In this document: positions 42,123 to 55,304 of the stretch, piece by piece
Layout of the letters: every line of letters begins with the position of its first letter
Numbering within the stretch: the stretch's first letter is position 1
NCBI RefSeq assembly: GCF_016595495.1
Contig: NZ_JAENIM010000042.1
Location: 62,001-126,000 of the forward strand
Direction: 5' to 3'
DNA length: 64,000 bases
From: Persicirhabdus sediminis
GTDB taxonomy: Bacteria > Verrucomicrobiota > Verrucomicrobiia > Verrucomicrobiales > Akkermansiaceae
Notes under the pieces: generated by a model
Database searches by the model: none
Told to the model about the DNA's origin: nothing
Seen by the model: the letters and a program-made list of their open reading frames with translations, nothing else
Translations under genes and position numbers: made by a program

Positions 42123-43109
42123 CTATGGCTTCGCTGGAGCAGCGCCAGCTGGCTTGGGCAGCGTGCACAAGATGAATGTCTCGCGCACTTTCGTGAGATT
42201 GCGCAGCGGCACTAACAAACCGCGAGCTGATTTATCAAACTTCTCCTGAGAGCTAGCTGCCTCCATGTTATTAAACAGACCATTAAACATCCTGAAGCTA
42301 ATCATGATGCGTGGTTTCATCAGCGGCACCATCTCTTCTGGCATCGTTTCTAAGTGACCGTGAGCATTTTTGAATTCTTGCTGCCAGCCAGCGACCATTT
42401 TGCTAGGCAGCCAATGACCATCTAGCTGAGTGAATGAAATCGTCTGAGCTGAGTCACTCAGTAGGCCAGTCATCGTCAACGTCGTTAGCGTATTTCCAGC
42501 TGGATCCTTCGCATTTGTATTGCTCGCCGACTGCACTTTCACTTTGGCCAGCCGTTCAGATAGAGACTCGATACCCAAAAACTCAGCTAGCGCATCGATA
42601 TCCTGTAACAGCAGCGACAATGTGCCAGCGCTCACCGTGGCGCCATCAAACTCAGCCAACTTCTCAAGGCTAGTTAGTTCGCTTTGATTCAATGTATGTA
42701 ACAGCCGGCGTACCCGAGGCAAGAGCTCGGCCAGCTGTTTTTTTCGCTCAGCTGATTGATCTCCTAACTTAGAATTCAGAATGAATGTTTCTTGCTCAGC
42801 AATCACCACTTCCAAGCGTGCTAACAATCGGAACATCTCGTCATAGGCCTCGGCGTCCATCTGCCCAGCAAAACTCCTAACAAAGTGGTTAATGTCAGCT
42901 TGATAATTAGCTGGAAATGCCTGCCAGAGCACCTCGCCTTGAGCATTGCCCAAGCCATCCACCAACTGCTTAACTGCTTCAGCTGCCGAGGCGGGTTCGC
43001 CAGCATCTCCCGTGTCCGCATACTCAGCGGTGGCCACATTAAACGAGGCTATCAGGCTGGCGCAGGCGATAGCCCACTGTTTTGTCATGAAAAGATTGGC
43101 CACATTCAT
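42123..43109 (-). CDS. Exported protein of unknown family, downstream of SCO
   Basis: 328 residues from ATG 43109, chosen because a signal peptide follows (ending near ATA) and because the start lies 13 bases after the SCO stop; a longer frame to 43211 would overlap the SCO gene. The mature part is mostly alpha-helical with many charged residues (RLLARLEVVIAEQ, AERKKQLAELLPRVRRLL) and no recognised domain. Probably co-transcribed with the SCO protein. Confidence 0.75.
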   Translation of the reverse strand: MNVANLFMTKQWAIACASLIASFNVATAEYADTGDAGEPASAAEAVKQLVDGLGNAQGEVLWQAFPANYQADINHFVRSFAGQMDAEAYDEMFRLLARLEVVIAEQETFILNSKLGDQSAERKKQLAELLPRVRRLLHTLNQSELTSLEKLAEFDGATVSAGTLSLLLQDIDALAEFLGIESLSERLAKVKVQSASNTNAKDPAGNTLTTLTMTGLLSDSAQTISFTQLDGHWLPSKMVAGWQQEFKNAHGHLETMPEEMVPLMKPRIMISFRMFNGLFNNMEAASSQEKFDKSARGLLVPLRNLTKVRETFILCTLPKPAGAAPAKP

Positions 43110-43122
43110 GTCGATCACAGCG

Positions 43123-44001
43123 CTATTTTTGTAATTTTTTAGCCTCAGCAATAAACTGATCGACCGACCAATCTGGCCCTTCTTCGAGGTAGGCAATCTT
43201 GCCGTCAGCATCGACTAGCAAAGTTGTTAGTGTATGGTTAATGGTGCCATTTTCCTTCATTGCTAGAATACCAAACAGAAAGCGCAAGTCGTCGACTAAC
43301 TGCTCGTTAGTCCACGTCATAAAATGGTAATTTGGCTCTTCAATTTTGTATGCCTGAGCGTATGCGGCCATGATGCTAGGCGAGTCATACTCGGGATCAA
43401 ATGTCACGGTCACGATGTCCAGCTGGCCAGCTTTTTGCTCGCGCCAGCTATCTTGGAGTTCCGCCATTTTGCGGGTCGACTGCGGACACATCGTCGGCGC
43501 AGCACAGCGCGTAAAGATGAAATTAAGCATATACGGCCTCCCTTTCAGCTGCGAGATTAGCCGATAATTGCCACGCTGATCAATCGCGCCAAACTCGGGC
43601 ACACTATCACCAACGCCTAAGGTGGTTAATGTCAGCCGCTCGTTAGCTAGCTTATTCAATGATTCGTTATCTTGATTCGCTTGCTCAGCCAATGGCCCGT
43701 CTAGCGGAAAGACTTTCTTCAGATGCCAGCTAGAATCGTAATGCGATGCCTCAGCACGAATCTCGCGACCTACATATCCCATTGCGTAGTCAGCATAACT
43801 CACTTTGACATCCGTCACTTGCCCTTTAGCCAGCTTGCCTCCTGGCTCTAGCACCGCCACCTTGAGCAGCCGGCTTTCACCTTTTGCCAGTACACGCGCC
43901 CGCAGCTGCTCGGCGGCGAGAAGATTACCTACAAAGGTGCAGGCCACAGCGATTGATACGATCCATCCAGCTCTCACAGCCCGCTTTATAACGAATATCA
44001 A
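43123..44001 (-). CDS. SCO1/SenC-family protein
   Basis: 292 residues with an N-terminal membrane/signal segment (about 10-29). The C-terminal two thirds is a thioredoxin-like SCO fold: GNYRLISQLKGRPYMLNFIFTRC...C, with the copper-binding cysteines in the form CX5C (CAAPTMC) and the partner histidine in NHTLTTLLVD. SCO proteins deliver copper to the CuA site of cytochrome c oxidase or protect against oxidants. The usual motif is CX3C; a wider spacing is known in other members of the family. An N-terminal domain of about 100 residues before it is not recognised. Confidence 0.88.
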   Translation of the reverse strand: MIFVIKRAVRAGWIVSIAVACTFVGNLLAAEQLRARVLAKGESRLLKVAVLEPGGKLAKGQVTDVKVSYADYAMGYVGREIRAEASHYDSSWHLKKVFPLDGPLAEQANQDNESLNKLANERLTLTTLGVGDSVPEFGAIDQRGNYRLISQLKGRPYMLNFIFTRCAAPTMCPQSTRKMAELQDSWREQKAGQLDIVTVTFDPEYDSPSIMAAYAQAYKIEEPNYHFMTWTNEQLVDDLRFLFGILAMKENGTINHTLTTLLVDADGKIAYLEEGPDWSVDQFIAEAKKLQK

Positions 44002-44025
44002 TCATTCGACTCAAGCAATTAAACA

Positions 44026-44049
44026 GCTCAGAGCAAAATCGCTCTGAGC
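44026..44049 (-). terminator. Probable terminator after beta-galactosidase
   Basis: Stem GCTCAGAGC / GCTCTGAGC with loop AAAATC between the beta-galactosidase stop and the start of the SCO gene. The T-tract on the minus strand is weak (TGTTTAATTG). Confidence 0.65.
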
Positions 44050-44069
44050 CGATAGGTCTAGCTAACAAC

Positions 44070-47309
<3,240 letters not shown>

Positions 47310-47489
47310 CTAAAGATAAACGCAAACCGTCATCTTGCCATCTGCGAGCTGCTGAAGGCTACATCGAAATAGGCTCAAACCACAGCTAGAAACAATACGA
47401 TATCATTAGAAATGGCATCTAACTTCTAACACTATCAGACAAAAAACAGCCGCTACCCTCACAAACATCTAGCCAGCAATCAACAAGCA

Positions 47490-49754
47490 CTATGGCGTAG
47501 CTAGCACATCCACTTTCCAGCGGAAAAAGCGCGCATCCAGATCCAAATCTACTTTAATGCGGATTTTGCCATCCACCACTTCGGCGACACCTGAATTTGC
47601 CCACAGCTCTAGGTCTTGAGAATATTGCCCCCGGAGCTCCACGCCCATGGTGGCTAGGTTCCCCGAAAATGGCGACTCGAGAACCAAATAACCGTCTTCG
47701 ACGTATGGTTTCAGAACCGTGCCGGTATCAAATGCATTGGTGGGATCTAGGCCTAAAGCAAACTCCAGACCGTTGCCCAGGCCGTCACCGTCGTCGTCGT
47801 CGCTGAAACTATCAATGCCTGAAAAATCAGCTTCTTTCCATGCTTCCCAGCCAACAAGCGCGCCATCAGGCACCACGGTGAGCATCGGCCCGTATGGGTA
47901 CCAGTAATTGCCCATGCGAGTGCGTTTGCGCAAGATGTACTGCACGCCGTCCTGCAAGCTGCCACCAGCTGAAGAACTATCAAAGCTGACAACTGAGGCG
48001 TCTCCTGAATATGAGGTTGTTCCCTGAGGAACCAGCTGCTTGCTGTTGCTAAGGCTGATATTATCAAGAAAAGCGCCATTGATGTTTGCTGTCTCTGCAG
48101 GGAAACAGAAACTCTCGGTCTTATGAATCCTGAAGCGGATTAAAACTGGCTCTCCTATATACTCCACTGGAATGGCCACCGATCTCTGAATAAACGAGCC
48201 ATCGGTGATGGTCCACTGCCTAGTAGCTTCAATATACTCAGAGCTACCCGCATAATCGGCGATCGACTCCCATTTCGCGTATCCAGCGGAAATTTCTACT
48301 GATAATACCGCGGTCGGCATCATGTAAGCGCGACGTAATTTGAATGATAAGGTCGCGCCACTCTGCGGAATCATGGTTCTTTCAAAACCAAACATCTCCG
48401 AATTACGACTGTAGCGGCTAAATCCGAGCCGATAGGACCTACTCCCGTTCGCAGCTAACCAGTTCGAGGTAAGCGTATATTCAGAGCCTGTGCCGTCCCA
48501 TAAATTTACAGTGGAACCACCCTCAGCGTTCCATGTCTGTGACAAAGCTCCAATTTGGGTCACTTGGAATTCGTGCTCCTCAGCATCATCAACTGACTCA
48601 AATGTGTATCTCGCGCCACTGACTGGTGGAATTTGGGTACCCGCTAATGATTGATCTTCACCCAACCCGTCGACATTAAACACTGTAACCTTGTAGCTGT
48701 AGGCCTCAGCCACTCCCCCTATTAATATATTAGAAACGGTAACGTGATATTCGGCATCTTCCGCTACTGAGTTACTGACACCATCAAGTTTCCAAACGAT
48801 GCTATTATCTCCTTTGAAAACATTTGGATCCGCATCAGTAATGGTCAGAGACATTGGATTGCCGTCCTGATCTGTCACTGAGACCGCAGCGGCAGAGAAA
48901 TCGGCTCCCCAACGACCCAGCGACCAATGAGTTGGGACTAGTTTATCAGGAAAATACCCTTGATTAGGCCATGGAACAAATTGTTGACTAACATCAAGTT
49001 TCTCCTCTTGGCGTTGGAAAATATATAATGCATTAGCGGCATACCTCAAAACTGAGCCTTCCACGCTGTCAATGGTATCGCCTGTCGCCATGGTGGTTGC
49101 TCTAGTATATAAGATCCAGCGTCGGTGGCCAGCTGAAGCATCAAAGGTTGCCAAAGAATCAGGATCATTCTCCCTCATGTAGGCGTCCATAGCACCAGGC
49201 CCATACAAACCAACAGACAGGTTACTATATTGGGCGCCATTCCAACCAGCGAAAGTGAACTTTGGCCAACTCGAAGATGGGTTGTGACTCGTATTGTTGC
49301 CCGCCGACATCATAAATGCGGCGCGCTGGGCGGCGGCTTGTTTGGTAGTGGCGGCTCCTGGATAGAAGGTATCGGCATCACTGCCAGCCACGGTATGGGT
49401 ACTGGAGAAATCAATGTTAGCTGGCACACCAGCCATGGCGCGGTAAAAGTTCACCCGGCGCTGCACGTCATCTTTGAGTGCCTGTGTGGTAGAGCCGTGG
49501 TTATTGCCGCTGTAGCTGCCACCGTACCAATCGTTACTGCGTGTTTTGTAGGCTTCAGACTCGGCGTACACGCTGTGGTAGAAACTCGCTACATCATTGC
49601 GGCTGGTGGTATCGACGGTAAATCCGCTCACAGCAGATGCATTTCCTGGTCCTGGCTGCCATGCAAACACGGGCGCAAAAAAAGCCAGCATCGCCATGAG
49701 TGATATGGAAATGATGGTTGTAGGGGTATTACATCTTGTCGCTGGGATCGGCAA
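47490..49754 (-). CDS. Secreted CAP-domain protein with calcium-binding C-terminus
   Basis: 754 residues with a signal peptide (about 1-31). The CAP/SCP-like domain (about 60-290) contains AGHRRWILYTRA, the conserved H-R-R-W-I-L motif. A central beta-sandwich region follows (about 330-600), then a short repeat DDDDGDGLGNGLEFALGLDP like thrombospondin type 3 or dockerin calcium loops, and a C-terminal domain. CAP proteins are widely secreted and may act in adhesion or enzyme inhibition; the role here is unknown. Confidence 0.85.
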   Translation of the reverse strand: MPIPATRCNTPTTIISISLMAMLAFFAPVFAWQPGPGNASAVSGFTVDTTSRNDVASFYHSVYAESEAYKTRSNDWYGGSYSGNNHGSTTQALKDDVQRRVNFYRAMAGVPANIDFSSTHTVAGSDADTFYPGAATTKQAAAQRAAFMMSAGNNTSHNPSSSWPKFTFAGWNGAQYSNLSVGLYGPGAMDAYMRENDPDSLATFDASAGHRRWILYTRATTMATGDTIDSVEGSVLRYAANALYIFQRQEEKLDVSQQFVPWPNQGYFPDKLVPTHWSLGRWGADFSAAAVSVTDQDGNPMSLTITDADPNVFKGDNSIVWKLDGVSNSVAEDAEYHVTVSNILIGGVAEAYSYKVTVFNVDGLGEDQSLAGTQIPPVSGARYTFESVDDAEEHEFQVTQIGALSQTWNAEGGSTVNLWDGTGSEYTLTSNWLAANGSRSYRLGFSRYSRNSEMFGFERTMIPQSGATLSFKLRRAYMMPTAVLSVEISAGYAKWESIADYAGSSEYIEATRQWTITDGSFIQRSVAIPVEYIGEPVLIRFRIHKTESFCFPAETANINGAFLDNISLSNSKQLVPQGTTSYSGDASVVSFDSSSAGGSLQDGVQYILRKRTRMGNYWYPYGPMLTVVPDGALVGWEAWKEADFSGIDSFSDDDDGDGLGNGLEFALGLDPTNAFDTGTVLKPYVEDGYLVLESPFSGNLATMGVELRGQYSQDLELWANSGVAEVVDGKIRIKVDLDLDARFFRWKVDVLATP

Positions 49755-49923
49755 AGGTGTAAATGCGTTCTTGGGGGATGTTTTGTGTACTACAGGTGTA
49801 CCAAAGAACCCTCAGGAAACAAGCGTTTTCAATCATCTAGCAAAAACGGTTTAATCAACAATGCGCGACATTTAATTTGATCAAATCTAGCGTCAATCTC
49901 GACAATCTCTTACTAGCCAACGA

Positions 49924-50655
49924 CTAAGCTCGACTCAGCTGTTCATTTCTGACAACGGAGAGACAGAACATGGTGGCTGTCTCCACACGTAAAATAATTT
50001 CTCCCAGGCTGATGGGAGTGAAACCTGCAGCAAAAGCAGCTGCATATTCGTGGCTGGAAAAATCGCCTTCAGGGCCGACGAGGATAGCTACTTTTCCTTT
50101 ACCAGACCACGCTTCCACCACTTGTTTGAGCGGCTGTGATTGGTCTGAGATGGCGGCGATGATTTCAAGTTCGCCAGCTTGGTGCTCGGCCAGCCAGCTG
50201 GCAAACCCGAGCGTGGGCAATATTTGAGGCAGGCGGTTTTGCCCGCATTGTTTGCACGCTTCTAGGGCGATGCGCTGCCACTTGGCCTGTTTTTTAGCAA
50301 TGGCATCGGCGCGCGCCACGGTGTGCTCAGTGATCAGCGGCTGGATGCTGGCAACGCCGAGTTCAACGGCTTTTTGCACAATCAACTCCATGTTGCCAGA
50401 CTTCGGCACCGCTTGGTAAAGCACCATTTCTGATGCGGGTTGTGGGTCATCCCGCAGCTGGTCGAGCTGCAGGGCGACTTCACTTTTCGAGGTTTTCAGC
50501 ACAGTACACACCGCGCATTTTCCCTCACCATCAAATACCTCTACCTGCTGACCGACTTGGGTGCGCATCACGCGCACACAATGTTTGGCCTCCTCACCAC
50601 GGATGGCGAGATTGGCCTCATTCCAGTCAGCTGGGCAGATGTAATAACGGTTCAC
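49924..50655 (-). CDS. rsmE: 16S rRNA (uracil1498-N3)-methyltransferase
   Basis: 243 residues, normal for RsmE, a SPOUT methyltransferase acting on U1498 of 16S rRNA. Motifs: an N-terminal PUA-like part (HCVRVMRTQVGQQVEVFDG), KSGNMELIVQKAVELGV, and the C-terminal knot LVGPEGDFSSHEY...LGEIILRVETA. It starts 3 bases after the dnaJ stop and is the last gene of the grpE-dnaJ-rsmE operon. Confidence 0.96.
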   Translation of the reverse strand: MNRYYICPADWNEANLAIRGEEAKHCVRVMRTQVGQQVEVFDGEGKCAVCTVLKTSKSEVALQLDQLRDDPQPASEMVLYQAVPKSGNMELIVQKAVELGVASIQPLITEHTVARADAIAKKQAKWQRIALEACKQCGQNRLPQILPTLGFASWLAEHQAGELEIIAAISDQSQPLKQVVEAWSGKGKVAILVGPEGDFSSHEYAAAFAAGFTPISLGEIILRVETATMFCLSVVRNEQLSRA

Positions 50656-50658
50656 AAC

Positions 50659-51819
50659 TTATTCTGCGTCGGTGAAGAATCGCTTCGCTTTTTCAAAGAA
50701 GGATTCTTGAATTGGGTTGTTCTTCTGGCCAGTAGATTCAGAGAACTCAGTGAGTTTCTTTTTCTGCTCAGAGTTGAGTTTGATTGGCACTTCAATCTGA
50801 ACTTCTACGTTGAGATCACCTTTGACAGATGATCCCAGATCAGTGATGCCGCGGCCACGCAGGCGGAAAACCGTACCACCTTGGGTGCCAGCTGGAATCT
50901 TGATGGATGCCTTGCCAGAAAGTGTAGGCACTTCCAGCTCACCACCGAGCGCTGCAGTAGCAAATGGCACTGGCAGCTCGCAGTAGAGGTTTGGTCCTTC
51001 GCGGTCAAATACCTCGTGCTGCTTGACGTGGATGAATACGTACAGATCACCAGAATGACCTCCGCGCATGCCTGCATCACCATTGCCGGTAGAACGCAGG
51101 CGTGTGCCTGAGCTTACGCCAGCTGGAATGCGGATTTTGATGCGTGATGACTGCTCGCGGCGACCGTCACCGTGACAGTCAGAACATGGATCGCTGATCA
51201 CTTGGCCAGCTCCGTGACACTCTGGGCAGGTGGTCTGCTGGACAAAGATGCCAGCTTGGCGAGTAACTACGCCAGATCCGCCACAGCTCGTACACGGCTT
51301 GCTGCCTTTATTGCTCTTGGAACCAGTGGTTTTACAAGTTTTGCAAGGTTCGAGTTTTTCCAGCTCGAGCTCTTTTTCCACACCCTCGGCAGCTTCTTCT
51401 AGAGAAATCTCGAGGTCGTAGCGCAGATCGCTGCCTGGCTTGCGGCCATCAGGTCGGCGCTGGCGTCCACCACCAAAGATGTCTTCAAATCCACCGCCGC
51501 CACCAAAGGCGCCGCCGAATACTTGTGAGAAGATGTCTGAGGCATCGTGGAAACCACCAAAGCCGCCGCGACCACCGCCGCCGCCACCATTTTCAAAGGC
51601 ATCGTGACCGTAGCGATCGTAAGCTGCGCGCTTGTCTTCATCACTGAGCACCTCGTAGGCGTGGCTCAGCTCTTTAAATTTCTCTTCAGCCTCAGCATCA
51701 CCCGGGTTTTTGTCGGGGTGAAATTTCACCGCAAGCTTGCGGTAGGCTTTTTTCATTTCAGCAGCGCTGGCATCGCGGGACACGCCCAGCACTTCGTAAA
51801 AATCTCTGTTGTTGGACAT
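50659..51819 (-). CDS. dnaJ: Chaperone DnaJ
   Basis: 386 residues, a full-length type I DnaJ (Hsp40) that stimulates DnaK. The J domain has HPD at 34-36 (KFHPDKNPG). A G/F-rich segment (about 75-130), the zinc region with four CxxCxGxG repeats (about 158-225), and the C-terminal substrate-binding domains follow. Second gene of the operon, 5 bases after grpE. Confidence 0.97.
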   Translation of the reverse strand: MSNNRDFYEVLGVSRDASAAEMKKAYRKLAVKFHPDKNPGDAEAEEKFKELSHAYEVLSDEDKRAAYDRYGHDAFENGGGGGGRGGFGGFHDASDIFSQVFGGAFGGGGGFEDIFGGGRQRRPDGRKPGSDLRYDLEISLEEAAEGVEKELELEKLEPCKTCKTTGSKSNKGSKPCTSCGGSGVVTRQAGIFVQQTTCPECHGAGQVISDPCSDCHGDGRREQSSRIKIRIPAGVSSGTRLRSTGNGDAGMRGGHSGDLYVFIHVKQHEVFDREGPNLYCELPVPFATAALGGELEVPTLSGKASIKIPAGTQGGTVFRLRGRGITDLGSSVKGDLNVEVQIEVPIKLNSEQKKKLTEFSESTGQKNNPIQESFFEKAKRFFTDAE

Positions 51820-51824
51820 GATGA

Positions 51825-52433
51825 TTATTCGCTTTTCTCTGTGTCTTCAGCTGGGGATTCTTCAGCAGGGCCAGTGGAGACCGCTACGTTCGTTGGGCGC
51901 AGCAGGCGCTCGCCCACTTTGTATCCCTTGCGCACGGTGCGGATGATGTGGCCTTTTTCCACGCTGTCGCTAGCTTCTTGCAGCAGACCTTCGTGGATTT
52001 TTGGATCAAACTCAGCACCATCAGCGACGACGATTTCTTCGACGTTCTGGCTGGCGAGGAAACTTTCAATTTGTTGCAGCACCATGTTCATGCCCATGTA
52101 GAGCATGGATCCCTGCTCTTTTTCGGCAGCCATCATGCCCATGTTGAAATTATCAAGAACTGGCAGCAATTCTTCAAGCAGGCGCATGTTGCCGTAGCGT
52201 ACTGCATCTTGCTTTTCGCGAGCCATACGCTTGCGGAAGTTTTCCAGCTCAGCCGTGGCGCGAACCGCTTTATCTTTCCATTGTGCGGCTTCTTGCTCCA
52301 GCTGCTCCCATGGGTCGAGCTCTTCAGCTGCAGCGGCTTGCTCGGTGGTCTCCTGAGCCTCTTCGTTCTCAGCTGGAAGATCATCTACAAGCTCCTCATT
52401 CTCTTTTGCAGTTTCAGATGTGTTCTCTTGCAT
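51825..52433 (-). CDS. grpE: Nucleotide exchange factor GrpE
   Basis: 202 residues from ATG 52433. GrpE releases ADP from DnaK. An acidic N-terminus ([18 protein letters not shown]...), a long coiled coil with [20 protein letters not shown], and the C-terminal four-stranded beta domain ([28 protein letters not shown]) are as in the family. An earlier ATG at 52454 would add seven residues of no known use. Confidence 0.94.
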   Translation of the reverse strand: MQENTSETAKENEELVDDLPAENEEAQETTEQAAAAEELDPWEQLEQEAAQWKDKAVRATAELENFRKRMAREKQDAVRYGNMRLLEELLPVLDNFNMGMMAAEKEQGSMLYMGMNMVLQQIESFLASQNVEEIVVADGAEFDPKIHEGLLQEASDSVEKGHIIRTVRKGYKVGERLLRPTNVAVSTGPAEESPAEDTEKSE

Positions 52434-52547
52434 GGCGCAACTCATAGCCAGCATGAGCGAGAGGTCAACTGCAGAGCTTCCAAAATATCATCAAATCAAT
52501 CGGACCGCTTGACAAAGCGATGCAATTTTAGCACCTAAACATTTGCT

Positions 52548-52958
52548 TTGCCTGCACTCACCCAGCATTTTGGTAAATTTTGCACCCTACTAGCGATCCT
52601 AGGCGTACTCGATGCGCACTTGTTGATCGCCCAATGTTGGGCGTGGACGCAGATGCTTGCGGACCGCAGTGACCGCGGCATCGAGCTCGCTATCGACTCC
52701 ACCTTCAATGGCGAGCACCCCTGTGCGCTTTGTTTGCAAATCAAAGCGGCCAAGGTGGAAAAAGACGAACAGCAACCGATTTCGGTACGCAGCGAAGTCT
52801 TCCAGCTGGCTGGTTTTTGTACCCCATCTGAGATGACACGCGCCATGCAAGTTTCCCCACCACCACATCGCCAGCTCAAGCTGGAGCTATGGCAACCGCT
52901 CACCCCAGCGGGTTTCATCAGCACACCTATCTCACCACCGCCACAGGTGAATTCTTGA
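52548..52958 (+). CDS. Small exported protein with CxxC motif, putative metal-related
   Basis: 136 residues, starting with TTG; the frame is closed by a stop nine bases upstream, and no ATG gives an adequate N-terminus. Hydrophobic segment at about 11-30 (signal or anchor). The family-like block AQCWAWTQMLADRSDR, then STFNGEHPCALCLQIKAAK with HPCALC resembles a group of small proteins often found near copper genes in verrucomicrobia; this is a resemblance, not a verified family. The C-terminus is proline-rich. The next gene codes for a Met/His-rich outer-membrane protein. Confidence 0.65.
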   Translation: MPALTQHFGKFCTLLAILGVLDAHLLIAQCWAWTQMLADRSDRGIELAIDSTFNGEHPCALCLQIKAAKVEKDEQQPISVRSEVFQLAGFCTPSEMTRAMQVSPPPHRQLKLELWQPLTPAGFISTPISPPPQVNS

Positions 52959-53171
52959 TCACCATACGCATGATTTGTCCATGCGTGCATTCATCCTAGC
53001 GGCAGCTGGCTCCATCGCCTGCGTCAGCTAGCTAGTGGATTTGCTGGAATTTCCAGCGCATCTCACTTGCGGGCTCAATGTGCCCGTCCTCCCCCCCTTT
53101 GCGGCTAGTCCGCTACGATTGCCGCCTGTCACTTCTACAGGCCAACTATTGATCAAGAATCTTACAACACG

Positions 53172-54218
53172 ATGAAACAATTTTCACTTATCACCACCAC
53201 TATCATTGCCACTGCAGCCAGCTCATTTGCCGGAGAAACTGTCAGCCAAGTCGCCAAAGAAAGCTCATGCGCGACTCATTGCCCATGCGGCACACACGCA
53301 CGCCCAGACTACCATGCCCCTATCGGCGTAATGGCAGACCACGTGCACAACAAAGGCACTTTGATGGCCTCCTACCGATACATGTACATGAGCATGCAGC
53401 GCAGCTACGACGGCAGCTCACAGATTTCCGATAGCGAAGTGCTGGAAAACTACATGATGACACCCACCGACATGGACATGCAAATGCACATGATCGGCCT
53501 CATGTACTCACTCACTGACAGCTTCACGCTCGGGCTGATGGCCAACTACAAAGACAGCGAGATGAATATGACCATGCGCGGCATGATGGGCATGCCAGCC
53601 ACCACATCCAGCTCGTCAGTGTCAGGTGTGGGCGATACCACCATTTCTGCCCTCTATCAGGCCTACGCTGAAAAAAATGCCCGCCTCGTGCTTGGTCTCG
53701 GGCTTTCTATGCCCACTGGCAGCATCGACGAAACCTTAGACAACGGACTGCACGTGCCCTACACCATGCAGCTGGGATCTGGCACATGGGACATCAAACC
53801 TACCGCCACTTGGGTGCAGCTCTACGATAAATGGTCCTACGGTGCTCAGCTCACCGCCACCATCAGAACGGGCTCCAACGACAATGGCTACGACCTCGGC
53901 AACCGCGCTGAAGGAAGCCTGTGGGCAGCGTACTTGGTGAACGAAAAAACCTCTATTTCCACCCGCCTGATTGCCTCCTCATGGGGCAATGTGAATGGTG
54001 AATCTCAGGACATGGCACCACCGAGCATGACTCCAGCTACCGATACTCACCTGCGCGGTGGCCAGCGCCTCGATCTCGCCCTCGGTGTCAACTACATGCT
54101 GCCAATCAACAGAGCTAGACTGGCGCTAGAAATTGGTGGCCCTGTCTACCAAGACCTAGACGGACCTCAGCTAGGATCCGAGTGGTTCACCACTCTGGGG
54201 ATCAAAAAATCTTGGTAA
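53172..54218 (+). CDS. Met- and His-rich outer-membrane beta-barrel protein
   Basis: 348 residues with a signal peptide (about 1-20). After it comes a short Cys/His segment (SSCATHCPCGTHARPDYHAP), then the block APIGVMADHVHNKGTLMASY and long strands rich in methionine (YMYMSMQ, MDMQMHMIGLMYSL, EMNMTMRGMMGMP). The C-terminal Trp is as expected for an outer-membrane barrel. Similar proteins in proteobacteria are annotated as transporters or as MetA-like (phenol degradation) outer-membrane proteins and often lie in copper clusters. Metal binding is an inference. Terminator at 54252-54281. Confidence 0.75.
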   Translation: MKQFSLITTTIIATAASSFAGETVSQVAKESSCATHCPCGTHARPDYHAPIGVMADHVHNKGTLMASYRYMYMSMQRSYDGSSQISDSEVLENYMMTPTDMDMQMHMIGLMYSLTDSFTLGLMANYKDSEMNMTMRGMMGMPATTSSSSVSGVGDTTISALYQAYAEKNARLVLGLGLSMPTGSIDETLDNGLHVPYTMQLGSGTWDIKPTATWVQLYDKWSYGAQLTATIRTGSNDNGYDLGNRAEGSLWAAYLVNEKTSISTRLIASSWGNVNGESQDMAPPSMTPATDTHLRGGQRLDLALGVNYMLPINRARLALEIGGPVYQDLDGPQLGSEWFTTLGIKKSW

Positions 54219-54251
54219 ATTCAGCCAGCCAGAAACCCTCTTTTCTCATTC

Positions 54252-54281
54252 AGCCCCAAACAATTGCTTGGGGCTTTTTTG
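54252..54281 (+). terminator. Rho-independent terminator
   Basis: Stem AGCCCCAA / TTGGGGCT with an 8-base loop, followed by six T and a G. Confidence 0.92.
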
Positions 54282-54371
54282 TCTCGCTAGAAAACAGTCG
54301 TCTGACAACTAACTGTTAAATTCATGCGTTTATTCGTGACATCTAGCAATCACTGTCTACATTTTGTCTAC

Positions 54372-55286
54372 ATGAAGCGCCCACTTTTGATATTCACCCT
54401 TTGTTGTCCAAGTTTTGCCGCCGCCGAAGTAGAAAATACAACTGGCATGGCGGACGAATATTTCCTCAAAAGAGATGATCTGAATGCGCCATCTGCCTAC
54501 CTTCAGTTTGGTTGGTCTGGGGATTCTGATTTCAAAAGCTCGGACGCGCGTATCAGCTATACCCGCCTGACCATGCGCACCGCGCTCTACAAACCCGTCC
54601 AACTGACTGACAATCTGCGTTTGCTACCAACTTTACGCTACGAAAGCACCTGGTTTGACCTCGATGGCATTGATGCGCTGAATGACGTCAACGTGCACAC
54701 CTTGGCCTTTAGCTTCAACTTTTTCTATAACCAGCCGGGCAGCAAATGGTCATTCATCGCCACCGCAACACCGGGCATTTCATCAGACTTTTCAGACGTC
54801 AATGGCGATGATTTTTACATCAACGGACTGGTGGGCGCAAAATACCGCTGGAATGACGATTTCTCACTTTTGATTGGCGCCGGTAGCGTGCGCCGCTTGG
54901 GTGGCCAGCTGCTTTTACCAGCAATTGGTTTTGAATGGCGCCCAAGTGATTGCACTTATGTCTCACTGCGCGGGCCGGTATTCACCGCAGCGTGGCAGCC
55001 CCATGAAGACTGGATTATTCGCGCCATGGTTCTCCCAGGTGGTGGTGTATGGAACGTCAAAGATAAAGAAACCAGCGCCAGCTACGACATCAAACAAAGT
55101 AACTTCCAAGGCGGTTTGCTGGTAGAGCGACGCCTCAGCCAGCACGTCTGGCTGACCGCGTGGGGCGGCCTGACCTTCGCCAACGAAGTGGAAATTGAAA
55201 CCGCTAGCGGTGGCAATACCGTGTTTGAAGACGACATCGAAAATGGCTGGTTTGTCTACACCGGCCTGCGTGTAGCCGTTTGGTAA
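54372..55286 (+). CDS. Outer-membrane beta-barrel protein, DUF6268-like
   Basis: 304 residues from ATG 54372, chosen because a signal peptide (MKRPLLIFTLCCPSFAAA) follows; a longer frame starts at 54324 but would add a polar stretch. Alternating beta strands with aromatic girdles (YLQFGWSGDSDF, WFDLDGIDALNDV, FYINGLVGAKYRW) and a C-terminal VAVW fit an outer-membrane barrel; the family name is tentative. It stands in the same orientation as the Met-rich barrel but behind its terminator. Confidence 0.8.
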   Translation: MKRPLLIFTLCCPSFAAAEVENTTGMADEYFLKRDDLNAPSAYLQFGWSGDSDFKSSDARISYTRLTMRTALYKPVQLTDNLRLLPTLRYESTWFDLDGIDALNDVNVHTLAFSFNFFYNQPGSKWSFIATATPGISSDFSDVNGDDFYINGLVGAKYRWNDDFSLLIGAGSVRRLGGQLLLPAIGFEWRPSDCTYVSLRGPVFTAAWQPHEDWIIRAMVLPGGGVWNVKDKETSASYDIKQSNFQGGLLVERRLSQHVWLTAWGGLTFANEVEIETASGGNTVFEDDIENGWFVYTGLRVAVW

Positions 55287-55304
55287 TCACGCGCCAGCTA
55301 GCTG

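Noticed and set aside
52535-52990. 151-codon open frame on the minus strand, opposite the small CxxC protein
   Set aside because: It covers nearly the same bases as the plus-strand frame, has an irregular Cys/Ser-rich composition and no recognisable domain. The plus-strand frame has a signal-like segment and a family-like CxxC block and is followed by a barrel gene.
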